Origin: Sphingomonas adhaesiva
Lineage (GTDB): Bacteria > Pseudomonadota > Alphaproteobacteria > Sphingomonadales > Sphingomonadaceae
Direction of reading: 5' to 3'
Assembly: GCF_002374855.1 (NCBI RefSeq)
Contig: NZ_NWVC01000001.1
Coordinates: forward strand, 620,001-684,000
DNA length: 64,000 bases
Under the pieces are notes generated by a model. That model did not search any database and had not been told where the DNA came from. It saw only the letters and a list, made by a program, of their open reading frames with translations. The position numbers were made by a program, and so were the translations under genes. Below, one piece after another: positions 27,144 through 35,940 of the stretch (its first letter is position 1; every line of letters begins with the position of its first letter).

Positions 27144-29204
27144 CTAAGCGACGAGGCTTGTGGCCTCCGTCGCCGCTTGCGCGCGCGCGATGATCGAACG
27201 CGTCCTGCCGGCATCGACCAGTTCGCGCGACGGCTTGCCGACGAGATATCCCTGGATAGCAGAACAGCCCTCGCGCGCGACGATCCGGTACTGCCCCTCC
27301 GTCTCAATACCCTCCGCGAGAACCTGTATCTGGAGCGAGGCGCCCAGGCCCACGATCGAGCGCAGGATCGCGACGGCTTGCCCATCGCCCTCGATCGCGT
27401 CGACGAAGGACTTGTCGAGCTTGATCCGGTCGAACGAGAATGATCGCAGCACGTCGAGTGACGAATATCCCACGCCGAAATCGTCCAGCGCGAGACCGAC
27501 GCCCAGGCCTTTCAGCGCGCGCATCTGTTCGAGCGCATAGTGCCGGTCGCGAATGATCGCGCTCTCCGTCAGCTCCAGCGTGAGCCGCGCCGGTGCAAGC
27601 CCGCTATCGGCCAGCGCCCGCCGGACGGTGTCAGTAAGGCCCGGATCGGCAAGGTGGTGCGGCGAGAGGTTGACCGCGACGGGGTGGCGACCGGGCCAGA
27701 GCGCCGCCTCGAAGCAGGCCTGTGCGATGATCCAGTTGCTCAGCGGCACGATCTCGCCGATCTCCTCGGCAAGCGGGATAAAGTCGAGCGGCGATACCAG
27801 TCCTCGCGTCGGATGCCGCCAGCGGACGAGCGCCTCGTAGCCGCTGATCTCTCCGCTGCCGACCGACACCTGCACCTGGTAATGCAGCTCGAAACTGCCC
27901 CTGGCGACGGCATCACGGAGCTCGCAGGCCAGGTCGCGGCGATCGCGAGCGGCATCGTCCATTGCCGGATCGTAAAAGCACGGCGCTTGGGAATGCTCGC
28001 CCTTGGCCCGGTACATCGCCAGATCGGCGCGGGCGAGCAGCGTGTCGGCATCTCTCCCGTCCTGGGGGGCGAGCGCGATGCCGATATTCGCGACGATCGA
28101 TGCCGAAAAGCGCTCGAAGACGAACGGCGCCGCGTAGACGTCGCCAAGCCGCTCGAGGAAGCGATCGAGTTCGGTCCGGTCGTCATAGGAGACCAACGCC
28201 GCAAATTCGTCACCGCCCAGGCGCGCGATGAATTCGCCGGGGGCGAGCGCGTCGGTCATCCGGGCCGCGAGCGCAACGAGCAGCTGGTCGCCGGCCTGAT
28301 GCCCATAAGTGTCGTTGACGCCCTTGAAGCGCGACAGGTCGAGCATGACGACGGCCATGTGCGCCGTACCGGTTTGGCGCTCGCGCCTGAGCGCGATCTC
28401 CTCGTTGAAACAGAGGCGGTTCGGCAGGTCGGTGAGCCCATCGTGCAGCGCCATGCGCCGCATCCGCCGATAGGCGTCGCTCTGGGTTTGGCCGTCGATC
28501 AGCGCACTCATGGCCGCGCAACCGATGAACAGCATGCCCGCACAGGCCGTTCCCATCGCGAGCTGCATCATGGCCAGTTCGGACAGGCCACTTTCCGTAT
28601 GAAGCGCCAGGACGTGTATCTTCATCGCGGCCATGCCGATGAAGTGCAGCGCCGCGACGGCCAGGCCGAGGAGCAGTCCACCGGCCACGCGCCGGCGTGG
28701 ACGCTCGCTGCGGAACGTGACGAAGGCGGCCGCAGACAGCGCCGAGGAGAGGAGAACCGACAGCGCGACATAGCTCCAGCGCCACTCGACGATTCCATCC
28801 AGCCTGTACGCCAGCATCCCGGTATAGTGCATCGCGGATATCGCGAATCCCACGATCACTCCGCCATAGGCGGTCAGGGCGCGATCACGGCCGGCGGCGA
28901 CCGCAAGACCCGGCGCCGCCAGCACGATCGCCACGCCGAGCGAGCCCAGCGTCAGTTCGGGATCGAGCGTGACCGGTACCCCTGCCTCGAACCCCATCAT
29001 CGCGACGAAATGCGTACACCAGACCATGGTGCCGGTGCCCACGGAGGAAAGGATGATCCAGCCGGCCCTGCTCTTGCGGCTGGACGCCAGGATGCGCCCG
29101 AAAAGCTGCACGGTGGCGGCGGACCCGACCAGCGCGACGAGGATCGCAAGGCCGACAAGCCGAAGATCGTGCTCACGGGCGATGCAGGTCACGACATCGA
29201 TCAT
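27144..29204 (-). CDS. MHYT-GGDEF-EAL cyclic-di-GMP signalling protein
   Basis: This 686-aa integral membrane signalling protein has an N-terminal MHYT sensor of seven membrane helices (about 10-245), with the repeated His motifs THFVAMMG, MHYTGM and LHFIGMAAMK. These are thought to bind a metal and sense O2, CO or NO. The GGDEF domain keeps the intact active-site motif in ARLGGDEFA, and the EAL domain keeps EALVRW and the DDFGVGYSSL loop. Either cyclic-di-GMP synthesis or breakdown is therefore possible. ATG 29204 overlaps the stop of the GAF gene upstream. It may tune the exopolysaccharide functions encoded on both sides, but nothing in the sequence proves that. Confidence 0.92.
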   Translation of the reverse strand: MIDVVTCIAREHDLRLVGLAILVALVGSAATVQLFGRILASSRKSRAGWIILSSVGTGTMVWCTHFVAMMGFEAGVPVTLDPELTLGSLGVAIVLAAPGLAVAAGRDRALTAYGGVIVGFAISAMHYTGMLAYRLDGIVEWRWSYVALSVLLSSALSAAAFVTFRSERPRRRVAGGLLLGLAVAALHFIGMAAMKIHVLALHTESGLSELAMMQLAMGTACAGMLFIGCAAMSALIDGQTQSDAYRRMRRMALHDGLTDLPNRLCFNEEIALRRERQTGTAHMAVVMLDLSRFKGVNDTYGHQAGDQLLVALAARMTDALAPGEFIARLGGDEFAALVSYDDRTELDRFLERLGDVYAAPFVFERFSASIVANIGIALAPQDGRDADTLLARADLAMYRAKGEHSQAPCFYDPAMDDAARDRRDLACELRDAVARGSFELHYQVQVSVGSGEISGYEALVRWRHPTRGLVSPLDFIPLAEEIGEIVPLSNWIIAQACFEAALWPGRHPVAVNLSPHHLADPGLTDTVRRALADSGLAPARLTLELTESAIIRDRHYALEQMRALKGLGVGLALDDFGVGYSSLDVLRSFSFDRIKLDKSFVDAIEGDGQAVAILRSIVGLGASLQIQVLAEGIETEGQYRIVAREGCSAIQGYLVGKPSRELVDAGRTRSIIARAQAATEATSLVA

Positions 29205-29710
29205 GCTGCCGCTTCGTTCCTGACATGCGCCCGGCGCTCCAGCGCGCGGGCGGCTTGCCGCGCCAGGGCGACCAGATAGGCCCGCTGGTCGCGTGACGCG
29301 GGCTCGCGCGCTGTCGTGTCGATGACACAGAGGGCGCCAACGTCCGTCCCGTCCATCAACGTCAGTGGCGCGCCGATATAATAGCGGGCGAGCGGATCGC
29401 CCATCACGCCGGGCAGGTTCCGGAATTGCGGATTGATGCTCGCATCGCACACCTCCAGCGGCTCACCCCGATCGATCGCGTGGGTGCAAAAGCTGTCTTT
29501 CCGGGCAGCGCACTCCACCTCGAAGCCGGTAGCGGCCTTGATCCACAGCGTATCGCTCTCGATAAGCGTCAAGAGCGCGATGGGGGCCGCGAAGGCATCG
29601 GCGGCCTGTTGGACGAAGCGGTCGAAATCAGGCTCGGCGACGCCGGTCTCGGCCCCGATGCGCTTCACCGCCCTGACGCGTGACCATTCCTTGATCAATG
29701 ACCACCGCAT
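29201..29710 (-). CDS. GAF-domain protein
   Basis: This protein of about 169 aa is essentially one GAF domain. Its pattern (FAAPIALLTLIESDTLWIKA, FCTHAI, FYIGAPL-like RYYIGAPLTLMDG, GALCVIDT) is that of stand-alone bacterial GAF sensors often placed next to GGDEF/EAL proteins. A conserved Cys in FCTHAI could matter for ligand or redox sensing. The start is uncertain: ATG 29710 is used here, but a GTG at 29737 is in frame and neither has a strong ribosome site. The stop overlaps the start of the MHYT-GGDEF-EAL gene (ATGA), so the two are coupled and the GAF protein probably modulates that enzyme. Confidence 0.8.
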   Translation of the reverse strand: MRWSLIKEWSRVRAVKRIGAETGVAEPDFDRFVQQAADAFAAPIALLTLIESDTLWIKAATGFEVECAARKDSFCTHAIDRGEPLEVCDASINPQFRNLPGVMGDPLARYYIGAPLTLMDGTDVGALCVIDTTAREPASRDQRAYLVALARQAARALERRAHVRNEAAA

Positions 29711-29724
29711 CCAGACGCACCATC

Positions 29725-30342
29725 CTATCCGCACCACCCCCTTGCCGCTGGAATCGTTAAAAAAGGCTGCTTGCGACGGGTATCACATGCCATGGGTCGC
29801 GTGCCTCGGACAGCAGTACGGCTTACAGCCTTCTGTCGGACTGCGTCGATCGCCGCCAAGGTTTCCGCCCTCTCGACTTCGGTGAATGCGAACTCGGGAG
29901 GCGGCTTACTGTGACCGATCCCGATCGCGCCATCGCCGCCGATGTTCTCTCCCGCAAGCATAGTCAGCAGTGCGCGCTCGGCCTCGGCCGCGGCGGTGAG
30001 GAGTTGATCGGCTAGGACTTACCTGTCATTGAAGGTTGAGGAAGTCGGCGGACCCATCGCCCGCCCGATAGTTCCGACGCCTTCCGCGATTGCTACGCCT
30101 TCGATACCGGCTGCGTCGCTGTAGCGGTGAACTGTCCCTTGGCAGGCGCTGCTCCAGCGAGTGTCGAATGCCCACGACTCCGCACCGATGACGAAGCGAC
30201 CGCCCCGGCTTGCAAAGTTGAAGGTGCCCTCACCGAACAAACGCTCTGGCTTCGACGGCTCTACGCTATTCCGCTTCCGGAACTGCATCCGCGCGATTTG
30301 CGTCCCGACGCTCGCGACCCCACCCTCGCGACGCTGCCTCAT
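29725..30342 (-). pseudogene. Decayed hypothetical gene with an in-frame stop
   Basis: One minus-strand frame holds two protein-like stretches separated by a TAA at 30019-30021. The upstream part contains GEGTFNFASRGGRFVIGAES and the downstream part contains GENIGGDGAIGIGHSKPP and EFAFTEVERAETLAAIDAVR. Both read like real protein, while the sequence after about 29830 does not and ends at a chance stop. I do not recognise the family. Two separate small genes are an alternative. The stretch lies directly beyond the 3' end of tRNA-Ser, a common integration site, so it may be a leftover of a lost element. No other gene is visible between 29711 and 30449. Confidence 0.4.
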
Positions 30343-30449
30343 CGTAGCCGGCTCGGCGGCGTGCTCTAGCCCCGCTAAAGTAGGACTGTAGGGCTGTTTG
30401 TGGGGCTTTGCGGAGCAGCAGAGCATCCACGCGCTTTTCATAAAGCCAC

Positions 30450-30539
30450 TGGCGGAGACGGAGGGATTCGAACCCTCGGTACGGTTTCCCGTACGACGCT
30501 TTAGCAAAGCGTTGGTTTCAGCCACTCACCCACGTCTCC
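30450..30539 (-). tRNA. tRNA-Ser (GCU)
   Basis: The minus strand folds into a class II tRNA of 90 nt including an encoded CCA. Acceptor stem GGAGACG pairs with CGTCTCC. The anticodon stem ACGCT/AGCGT encloses loop TTGCTAA with anticodon GCT. There is a long variable arm (GTACGGG/CCGTAC) and the T-loop GGTTCGAATCC. The discriminator base is G, as for serine. Confidence 0.96.
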
Positions 30540-30701
30540 GGGTCACGGCGTGAGGCGGGGCTATAGCGAGGGCTTTCGGTGCGATCAATGCCTTGGTTTC
30601 GACTTCCGTCGGTCGCGTTCGTGACTCGGATCGTCGTGCGTTCATTGTGGGGACAGGCGGCGGCAGGCTACAGTCGTCCGATCGGGTGGCGGGATGACGA
30701 C

Positions 30702-31526
30702 ATGACGGCAAAGCACTACAGGGCGGGCGGCAAGGGCGTGGCGGCGGTGACGCGCGCGCGGGTCGGGCGGGCCGCGGCGCGCGGGTTCTTGGCGCTCGTC
30801 GCCGCGGCGGCGCTGACCGGCAGCGCGGTGGCGCAGGTGCGCACGATCGATCCCAATGCCGGGATCGACGCCGACGTGACCGGCACCGCGCCGCGCAACA
30901 CGACGCCCGCGCCCGGCCCGTCCTATCCGCCGCCGACCGAACCGGCCTATCCCGATGCGCCCGCCGCCGCGCCCGCGCCGCGCACGGCGCCCGTGCCGCC
31001 CGCGAACGCCGAAACCCGCGCGGAAGCGACGACGCAGGCCGCCTCCACCTATCGCCGTGACGATCTGATCGCGGCGGGCGAAGGAGTGTTCGGCCGCGGC
31101 GCCGAAGGCTTCGCGCAGATCATCGAGAAGATCCTGAAGGACCAGGGCGAACCCAACGCCTATATCGCCGGGCGCGAGGCGTCGGGCGCGTTTGTGCTGG
31201 GGCTGCGCTACGGCTCGGGCGTGATGACGCACAAGGTGGAGGGGCAGCGCCCCGTCTACTGGACCGGGCCGTCGGTCGGCTTCGACGTCGGCGGCGATGC
31301 CAACAAGGTGTTCGTGCTGGTCTATAACCTGTACGACACGCAGGATCTGTTCACGCGCTTCCCCGGTGCGGAGGGGCGGCTGTACTTCGTCGGCGGCTTT
31401 GCGGCGACCTATCTGCGCAAGGGCAATGTCGTGCTGATCCCGGTGCGGCTGGGGGTCGGCTGGCGCGCGGGCGTCAACGTCGGCTACATGAAGTTCACCG
31501 AACAGTCGAAGTGGCTGCCCTTCTGA
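30702..31526 (+). CDS. eipA: EipA/DUF1134 family periplasmic envelope protein
   Basis: This 274-aa protein has an N-terminal signal sequence (hydrophobic stretch GFLALVAAAALTGSAVAQ after a basic region). A Pro/Ala-rich linker follows, then the conserved DUF1134 domain from about residue 125 (EGVFGRGAEGFAQIIEKILK, GLRYGSG, YWTGPSVGFDVGGDANKVF, LYFVGGFAATYL). In Brucella this family member, EipA, is a small periplasmic beta-barrel protein needed for envelope integrity. ATG 30702 gives a sensible signal peptide; in-frame codons upstream would prepend unrelated sequence that starts next to the tRNA. It stands alone, followed by a small gene of unknown role. Confidence 0.88.
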   Translation: MTAKHYRAGGKGVAAVTRARVGRAAARGFLALVAAAALTGSAVAQVRTIDPNAGIDADVTGTAPRNTTPAPGPSYPPPTEPAYPDAPAAAPAPRTAPVPPANAETRAEATTQAASTYRRDDLIAAGEGVFGRGAEGFAQIIEKILKDQGEPNAYIAGREASGAFVLGLRYGSGVMTHKVEGQRPVYWTGPSVGFDVGGDANKVFVLVYNLYDTQDLFTRFPGAEGRLYFVGGFAATYLRKGNVVLIPVRLGVGWRAGVNVGYMKFTEQSKWLPF

Positions 31527-31609
31527 CCTTTCGCAACCGAGCGCCCCGCTCGTCGTTGAAACGCCACGGTCCGACGCGACCGGGCACGAAGCGATTGGGG
31601 AGTCAAAGG

Positions 31610-31774
31610 ATGCGCGCTCACGATGACGGCATGACGCTGTCGCCGCGGCTATCCGATCTGCCGCGGGACGAGCGGATGGCGGCGCTGTACCAGCGTGCCC
31701 AACAGCGCAAGGCCGCGTGGCAGGCGATGCGCGCCCCGGCCGATGGCCTGTGGAGGCGCTGGTTCCGCGGCTGA
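31610..31774 (+). CDS. Small basic hypothetical protein (54 aa)
   Basis: A short frame beginning MRAHDDGMTLSPRLSDLPRD and ending WRRWFRG. It is supported by a good ribosome site (GGGGAG seven bases before ATG 31610) and by coding-like GC bias at third positions. It is rich in Arg, with a helical middle (ERMAALYQRAQQRKAAWQAM). There is no membrane segment. It lies 83 bp after the EipA gene and may share its transcript. The function is unknown. Confidence 0.5.
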   Translation: MRAHDDGMTLSPRLSDLPRDERMAALYQRAQQRKAAWQAMRAPADGLWRRWFRG

Positions 31775-32091
31775 ATTGCCTGCACCTGTCCCCACCCGGG
31801 CGCGGGGGCCGCGCAGCCTGATGTCGGCTTGGCGAACAAGCTGCTCACGCGGCTGCCGTGCATCGCCATCATCGTGCCGGTCGTCAGCAGGGCGGCGATG
31901 TGGCGGAAACCGCGCCGCCCCCTGATGTGCGCGGCGCCAAGGCGTTCAACATCCAGACGTTGATCCCCAACCGGCGCGCGCCTATCGGCAGGGGTGCGCG
32001 CCGGTGCGGTTCGGGGAGCCAATCCCGGCGAAACGCTTTATTGGTGGCTGTGCGGGCATGGCCGTCACGACGACATCAAGGGGACGCATGG
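31775..32091. other. Intergenic region before the heptose operon
   Basis: About 317 bp without a convincing gene on either strand. The open frames here lack ribosome sites and protein-like composition. The region should hold the promoter of the heptose operon, but I could not single out a good -35/-10 pair. Confidence 0.5.
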
Positions 32092-32724
32092 ATGGCTGAC
32101 GAACTGCACGATCCGCGGCGACACAATCGCCTGTTCGATACCGGCAGCGCGGCCTCCTACCTGCGCGATTATGCCGATGGCCTGCGCGATGCGCTGCACG
32201 GCATCGACGGCGCGGCGCTGGAACGGGCGCGCGCGCTGATCGCCGGGGCGGCGGATGCCGGGCGGCGCGTCTTCGCGATCGGCAACGGCGGGTCCGCCGC
32301 GATCGCCGACCATCTGTGCTGCGATCTGACCAAGGGCACGCACACCCATCACCATCCCACGGTCGACACCACCTCGCTCAGCGCCAACACCGCGCTCTAC
32401 TCCGCGATCGCCAACGATTTCGGCTTCGACACCGTCTTTTCGCGGCAGGTGGAGATGATCGGGCGCGAGGGCGACGTGCTGATCGCGATCTCCTCTTCGG
32501 GCAACAGCGCCAACATCCTCAACGCCGTCGCCGCCGCGCAGGCGAAGGGCATGACCGTGATCGGCCTCAGCGGCTTTTCCGGCGGCGGGCTGCGCACGGC
32601 GGCGGACGTCGCGCTGCACGTCGACGTCGCCAATTACGGCGTGGTGGAGGATGCGCACCAGGCGCTGATGCACATCATCGCGCAGCTGATCGCCGCCGCC
32701 CGCGACGGGACCGCCACCGCGTGA
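32092..32724 (+). CDS. gmhA: Sedoheptulose 7-phosphate isomerase
   Basis: This 210-aa SIS-domain isomerase converts sedoheptulose 7-phosphate to D-glycero-D-manno-heptose 7-phosphate, the first step of nucleotide-heptose synthesis. The SIS fold is seen in RVFAIGNGGSAAIADHLCCD, in LIAISSSGNSANILNA and in the C-terminal helix with EDAHQALMHIIAQLI. ATG 32092 (MADELHD) follows AGGGG at the proper distance; another ATG at 32088 is out of frame. The stop overlaps the GTG of the epimerase gene. With the kinase and nucleotidyltransferase-phosphatase downstream it completes the GDP-D-glycero-alpha-D-manno-heptose pathway. Confidence 0.92.
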   Translation: MADELHDPRRHNRLFDTGSAASYLRDYADGLRDALHGIDGAALERARALIAGAADAGRRVFAIGNGGSAAIADHLCCDLTKGTHTHHHPTVDTTSLSANTALYSAIANDFGFDTVFSRQVEMIGREGDVLIAISSSGNSANILNAVAAAQAKGMTVIGLSGFSGGGLRTAADVALHVDVANYGVVEDAHQALMHIIAQLIAAARDGTATA

Positions 32725-33671
32725 CCGTTCTCGTCACCGGCGGTGCCGGCTTCATCGGGTGCCATTTGTGCGAAGTGCTGGTCGCGCGCGGCGAGCGCGT
32801 GGTCGTGCTCGACAACCTGCTGCTCGGCCGGCGTGCGCACCTGGCGGCGCTGGACGGCAACGCGGCCTTTACCTTCGTGGAGGGCGACGTGAACGATGCG
32901 CCCACGCTCGACGCGCTGTTCGCCGAGCATCGCTTCGACGCGGTGTTCCACCTCGCCGCCAATTCCGACATCGCGGTCAGCCATGCCGATCCGGCGGTGG
33001 ATTTCGACGCCACCTTCCGCACCAGCTGGTCGGTGCTCGACGCGATGCGCCGGCACGGCACGTCGCGTATCCTGTTCGCCTCCACCTCGGCGGTCTATGG
33101 CGAGGCGACCGGCGCGATCCGTGAGGATCACGGCCCGCTCCTGCCCATCTCGCATTACGGCGCGGCGAAGCTGGCGTCGGAGGCGTTCATTTCCTCCTTC
33201 GTCGGCAATTACGGCATCCGCGCGTGGATCGCGCGCTTCCCCAATGTCGTCGGCGATCGTTCCACCCATGGCGCGATCCACGATTTCGCGCGCAAGCTGG
33301 CGGCGACGCCCGACCGGCTTCAGGTGCTGGGCGACGGCAGCCAGATCAAGCCGTACCTGCACGTCGACGATCTGGTCGATGCGCTGTTGCTGGCGTGGGA
33401 AACGATGGATGCGCCGGTAAACCTGTTCAACGTTGGTGGCACCACGCGGTGCAGCGTGCGGCGCATGGCCGAAATCGTCGTGGAGGAAGCCGGCGGCACG
33501 GCCGAGATCGCTTATGCCGGCGGCGACCGCGGCTGGATCGGCGACGTGCCCAGCGTCGACTATGACACCACGCTGATCCGCTCGCTCGGCTGGTCGCCGC
33601 GGCTCGATTCGGAGGGCGCGGTGCGCGCCGCCGCGCGCTGGGCGCTCCACGCCGCCGGGGTAACCGCATGA
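32721..33671 (+). CDS. NAD-dependent sugar epimerase/dehydratase (SDR)
   Basis: This 316-aa extended short-chain dehydrogenase/reductase acts on nucleotide sugars. NAD-binding motif TGGAGFIGCHL lies at about 6-16, followed by DNLLLGRR, HLAANSDIAVSHADP and the catalytic ASTSAVYGE with Y-x3-K in SHYGAAKLASE. The start is GTG 32721, in a 4-nt overlap with gmhA, and the stop overlaps the next start. Its position inside a GDP-heptose operon suggests that it modifies GDP-heptose, for example by epimerisation or dehydration. The general fold would also fit UDP-hexose substrates. Confidence 0.87.
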   Translation: MTVLVTGGAGFIGCHLCEVLVARGERVVVLDNLLLGRRAHLAALDGNAAFTFVEGDVNDAPTLDALFAEHRFDAVFHLAANSDIAVSHADPAVDFDATFRTSWSVLDAMRRHGTSRILFASTSAVYGEATGAIREDHGPLLPISHYGAAKLASEAFISSFVGNYGIRAWIARFPNVVGDRSTHGAIHDFARKLAATPDRLQVLGDGSQIKPYLHVDDLVDALLLAWETMDAPVNLFNVGGTTRCSVRRMAEIVVEEAGGTAEIAYAGGDRGWIGDVPSVDYDTTLIRSLGWSPRLDSEGAVRAAARWALHAAGVTA

Positions 33672-34969
33672 AGGCGGTCGTCCTGTGCGGCGGCAAGGGC
33701 ACGCGCCTGGGGCTGACCGACCGGCCCAAGGCAATGGTGCCGGTCGCCGGCCGGCCGCTGCTGGAACGGCTGGTGGAGGACGTGCGCGACGCCGGCTTCA
33801 CCGACATCGTCCTGCTCACCGGCCATCTGGCCGAGGTGATCGAGGCGCATTTCGGTGACGGCAGCGCGTTCGGCGTGCGGATCGAGCATGTGCGCGAGGC
33901 CGAGCCGCTCGGCACCGCCGGCGCGGTGCGCGATGCGCGGCACCTGCTGACCGGACCGTTCCTGGTGCTGTACGGCGACACGCTGCTCGACGTCGATCTG
34001 GCGCGGATGGCGGCTTTCCATGCCGAGCATGGCGGGCTGGGCACGTTGTTCGTCCACCCTAACGATCATCCGCACGACAGCGACCTGCTGGTCGCCGATA
34101 CCGACCACCGCATCCGCCGCTTCCTGCCCAAGCCGCATCCCGATGGCGCGATGCTGCCCAATCTGGTCAGCGCCGCGCTTTACGTGCTCGATCCCGCGGC
34201 GATCGACGCCGTTCCCGCGGACGGTGCCAGCGACTGGGGGCGCGATATCTTCCCCGCGATCGTCGCGGCGGGGGAGCGGCTCAACGCCTATCGCAGCGTC
34301 GAATATGTGAAGGACATCGGCACCCCCGCCCGGCTGGCCAAGGGCGAGGCTGACCTTGCCTCCGGCCGCGTCGCGCGGCTCAGCCACCGTCATGCCAAGC
34401 CGGCGCTGTTCCTCGACCGCGACGGCGTGCTGAACGTCGAGATCAACGGCGTCCACCGCGCGCAGGACCTGCATCTGATGCCCGATGCGGGCGATGCGGT
34501 GCGGATGGCGAACGCCGCGGGCGTGCCGGTGATCTGCGTCACCAACCAGCCCGATATCGCCAAGGGTTTCCTGACCGAGGAGACGCTGGGCGAGGTGATG
34601 GCCGCGCTCGACACCGGGCTGGCGGCCTCGGGCGCTTACCTCGACGACACGTTCGTCTGCCCGCACCATCCCGAACGCGGCTGGCCGGGCGAGGTCGCCG
34701 CGCTCAAGATCGACTGCGACTGCCGCAAACCGAAGCCGGGCCTGCTGCTCGCCGCGGCGGATCGCCACCACCTCGACCTGTCGCGCTCCTGGCTGATCGG
34801 GGATCGCCACGCCGATATCGCCGCCGCCCATGCCGCCGGCGCGCGCGCGGTGCTGCTGGAAACCGGGCACGCCGGCAACGACGCGGGCAACCGCCGTGCC
34901 GATCCCGATCACGTCGCCGCCACGCTGACCGATGCGGTCGCCTTCGTTCTGAAAGCCCTTGCCGAATGA
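33668..34969 (+). CDS. Fused heptose-1-phosphate nucleotidyltransferase and heptose bisphosphate phosphatase (HddC-GmhB)
   Basis: A 433-aa two-domain enzyme. Residues 1 to about 225 are a nucleotidyltransferase with the signature LCGGKGTRLGLTDRPKAMVP, as in HddC (GDP transfer to heptose 1-phosphate). From about 240 a HAD phosphatase of the GmhB type follows: nucleophile motif LDRDGVLN, then VTNQPDIAKG, a zinc-binding loop (CPHHPERGW then DCDCRKPKPG) and GDRHADIAAA. GmhB removes the 7-phosphate of heptose 1,7-bisphosphate, the step just before nucleotidyl transfer, so the fusion joins consecutive reactions. Start and stop each overlap a neighbouring gene by 4 nt. These activities are often encoded by separate genes. 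Confidence 0.9.
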   Translation: MKAVVLCGGKGTRLGLTDRPKAMVPVAGRPLLERLVEDVRDAGFTDIVLLTGHLAEVIEAHFGDGSAFGVRIEHVREAEPLGTAGAVRDARHLLTGPFLVLYGDTLLDVDLARMAAFHAEHGGLGTLFVHPNDHPHDSDLLVADTDHRIRRFLPKPHPDGAMLPNLVSAALYVLDPAAIDAVPADGASDWGRDIFPAIVAAGERLNAYRSVEYVKDIGTPARLAKGEADLASGRVARLSHRHAKPALFLDRDGVLNVEINGVHRAQDLHLMPDAGDAVRMANAAGVPVICVTNQPDIAKGFLTEETLGEVMAALDTGLAASGAYLDDTFVCPHHPERGWPGEVAALKIDCDCRKPKPGLLLAAADRHHLDLSRSWLIGDRHADIAAAHAAGARAVLLETGHAGNDAGNRRADPDHVAATLTDAVAFVLKALAE

Positions 34970-35940
34970 TCATCTCCCGCACGCCGCTCCGCATCAGCTT
35001 CTGCGGCGGGGGCAGCGACCTGCCCAGCTTCTACCGCGACCATGGCGGCGCGGTGCTCAGCATGTCGATCGCGCGCTACGTCTATCTGTCGATGCACGAT
35101 TATTTCGGCGGTGAAGGCTTCATCCTGAAATATTCGCGACTGGAAACCCCGCGCGACGTCGGCGAGATCCAGCATCGCATCATCCGTGAAGTGTTCGATT
35201 CCTATGGCCTGAACGGCGTCGACTTCAATTCCAGCGCCGACGTGCCCGCCGGCACCGGGCTGGGATCGTCAAGCGCCTTCACGGTCGGGCTGCTCAACCT
35301 GTGCAACGCATATCGCGGCCGCTACGAAGGGCGCGCTGCCCTGGCCGCGCGCGCGTGCGAGATCGAGATCGAGAAGCTGGGCGAACCGATCGGCAAGCAG
35401 GACCAATATGGCTGCGCGCTGGGCGGGCTGAACTTCATCGAATTCCACCCCGACGAAAGCGTCGATTGCGAAGCGGTGCCGATCACGCTGGCGATGCGCC
35501 AGAAGATGGAGCGCAACCTCGTGATGTTCTATCTGGGCGGCACCCGCTCGGCCAGCGCGATCCTGAAGCAGCAGAACGCCGCCGCCGCGACCGACCGGCG
35601 CGTCACCGACAATCTGCGCGCGATGGTGGAGATGGCGCGCGGGCTGCGCCGCGACATCGTCGGCGATGTCGACGTGCTGGGTGGCTATCTCCACGAAGGC
35701 TGGATGCGCAAGCGTGAGCTGGCGGCCGGGATCACCAACCCGCGCGTCGACGACGCCTATGACCGCGCGCGCGCGGCGGGCGCCAGCGGGGGCAAGCTGC
35801 TGGGCGCGGGCGAGGCGGGCTTCCTGCTCGCTTACTGCCCCGACGGCACGCGCGACGCGGTCGTCGCCGCGCTGCCCGATTGCCAAGCCTATGACGTGCG
35901 GTTCGACGCGATCGGCACGACGATCATCTACTCGGACTGA
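34966..35940 (+). CDS. hddA: D-glycero-D-manno-heptose 7-phosphate kinase (GHMP family)
   Basis: This 324-aa GHMP kinase starts MIISRTPLRISFCGGGSDLP, a hallmark of the HddA group. The ATP-binding motif is PAGTGLGSSSAF at about 93-104, and GGKLLGAGEAGFLL forms the late substrate or ATP loop. It would phosphorylate heptose 7-phosphate at C1. The gene is last in the four-gene heptose operon, translationally coupled to the fusion gene (ATGA). Its 3' end overlaps the convergent flippase gene by 17 bp, so no terminator separates them. Confidence 0.9.
   Translation: MIISRTPLRISFCGGGSDLPSFYRDHGGAVLSMSIARYVYLSMHDYFGGEGFILKYSRLETPRDVGEIQHRIIREVFDSYGLNGVDFNSSADVPAGTGLGSSSAFTVGLLNLCNAYRGRYEGRAALAARACEIEIEKLGEPIGKQDQYGCALGGLNFIEFHPDESVDCEAVPITLAMRQKMERNLVMFYLGGTRSASAILKQQNAAAATDRRVTDNLRAMVEMARGLRRDIVGDVDVLGGYLHEGWMRKRELAAGITNPRVDDAYDRARAAGASGGKLLGAGEAGFLLAYCPDGTRDAVVAALPDCQAYDVRFDAIGTTIIYSD

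Noticed and set aside
30019..30525. Open frame that begins inside tRNA-Ser and runs leftward
   Set aside because: The first part is tRNA sequence, so it cannot be the true N-terminus. Only the later part is protein-like and is reported as a decayed gene.
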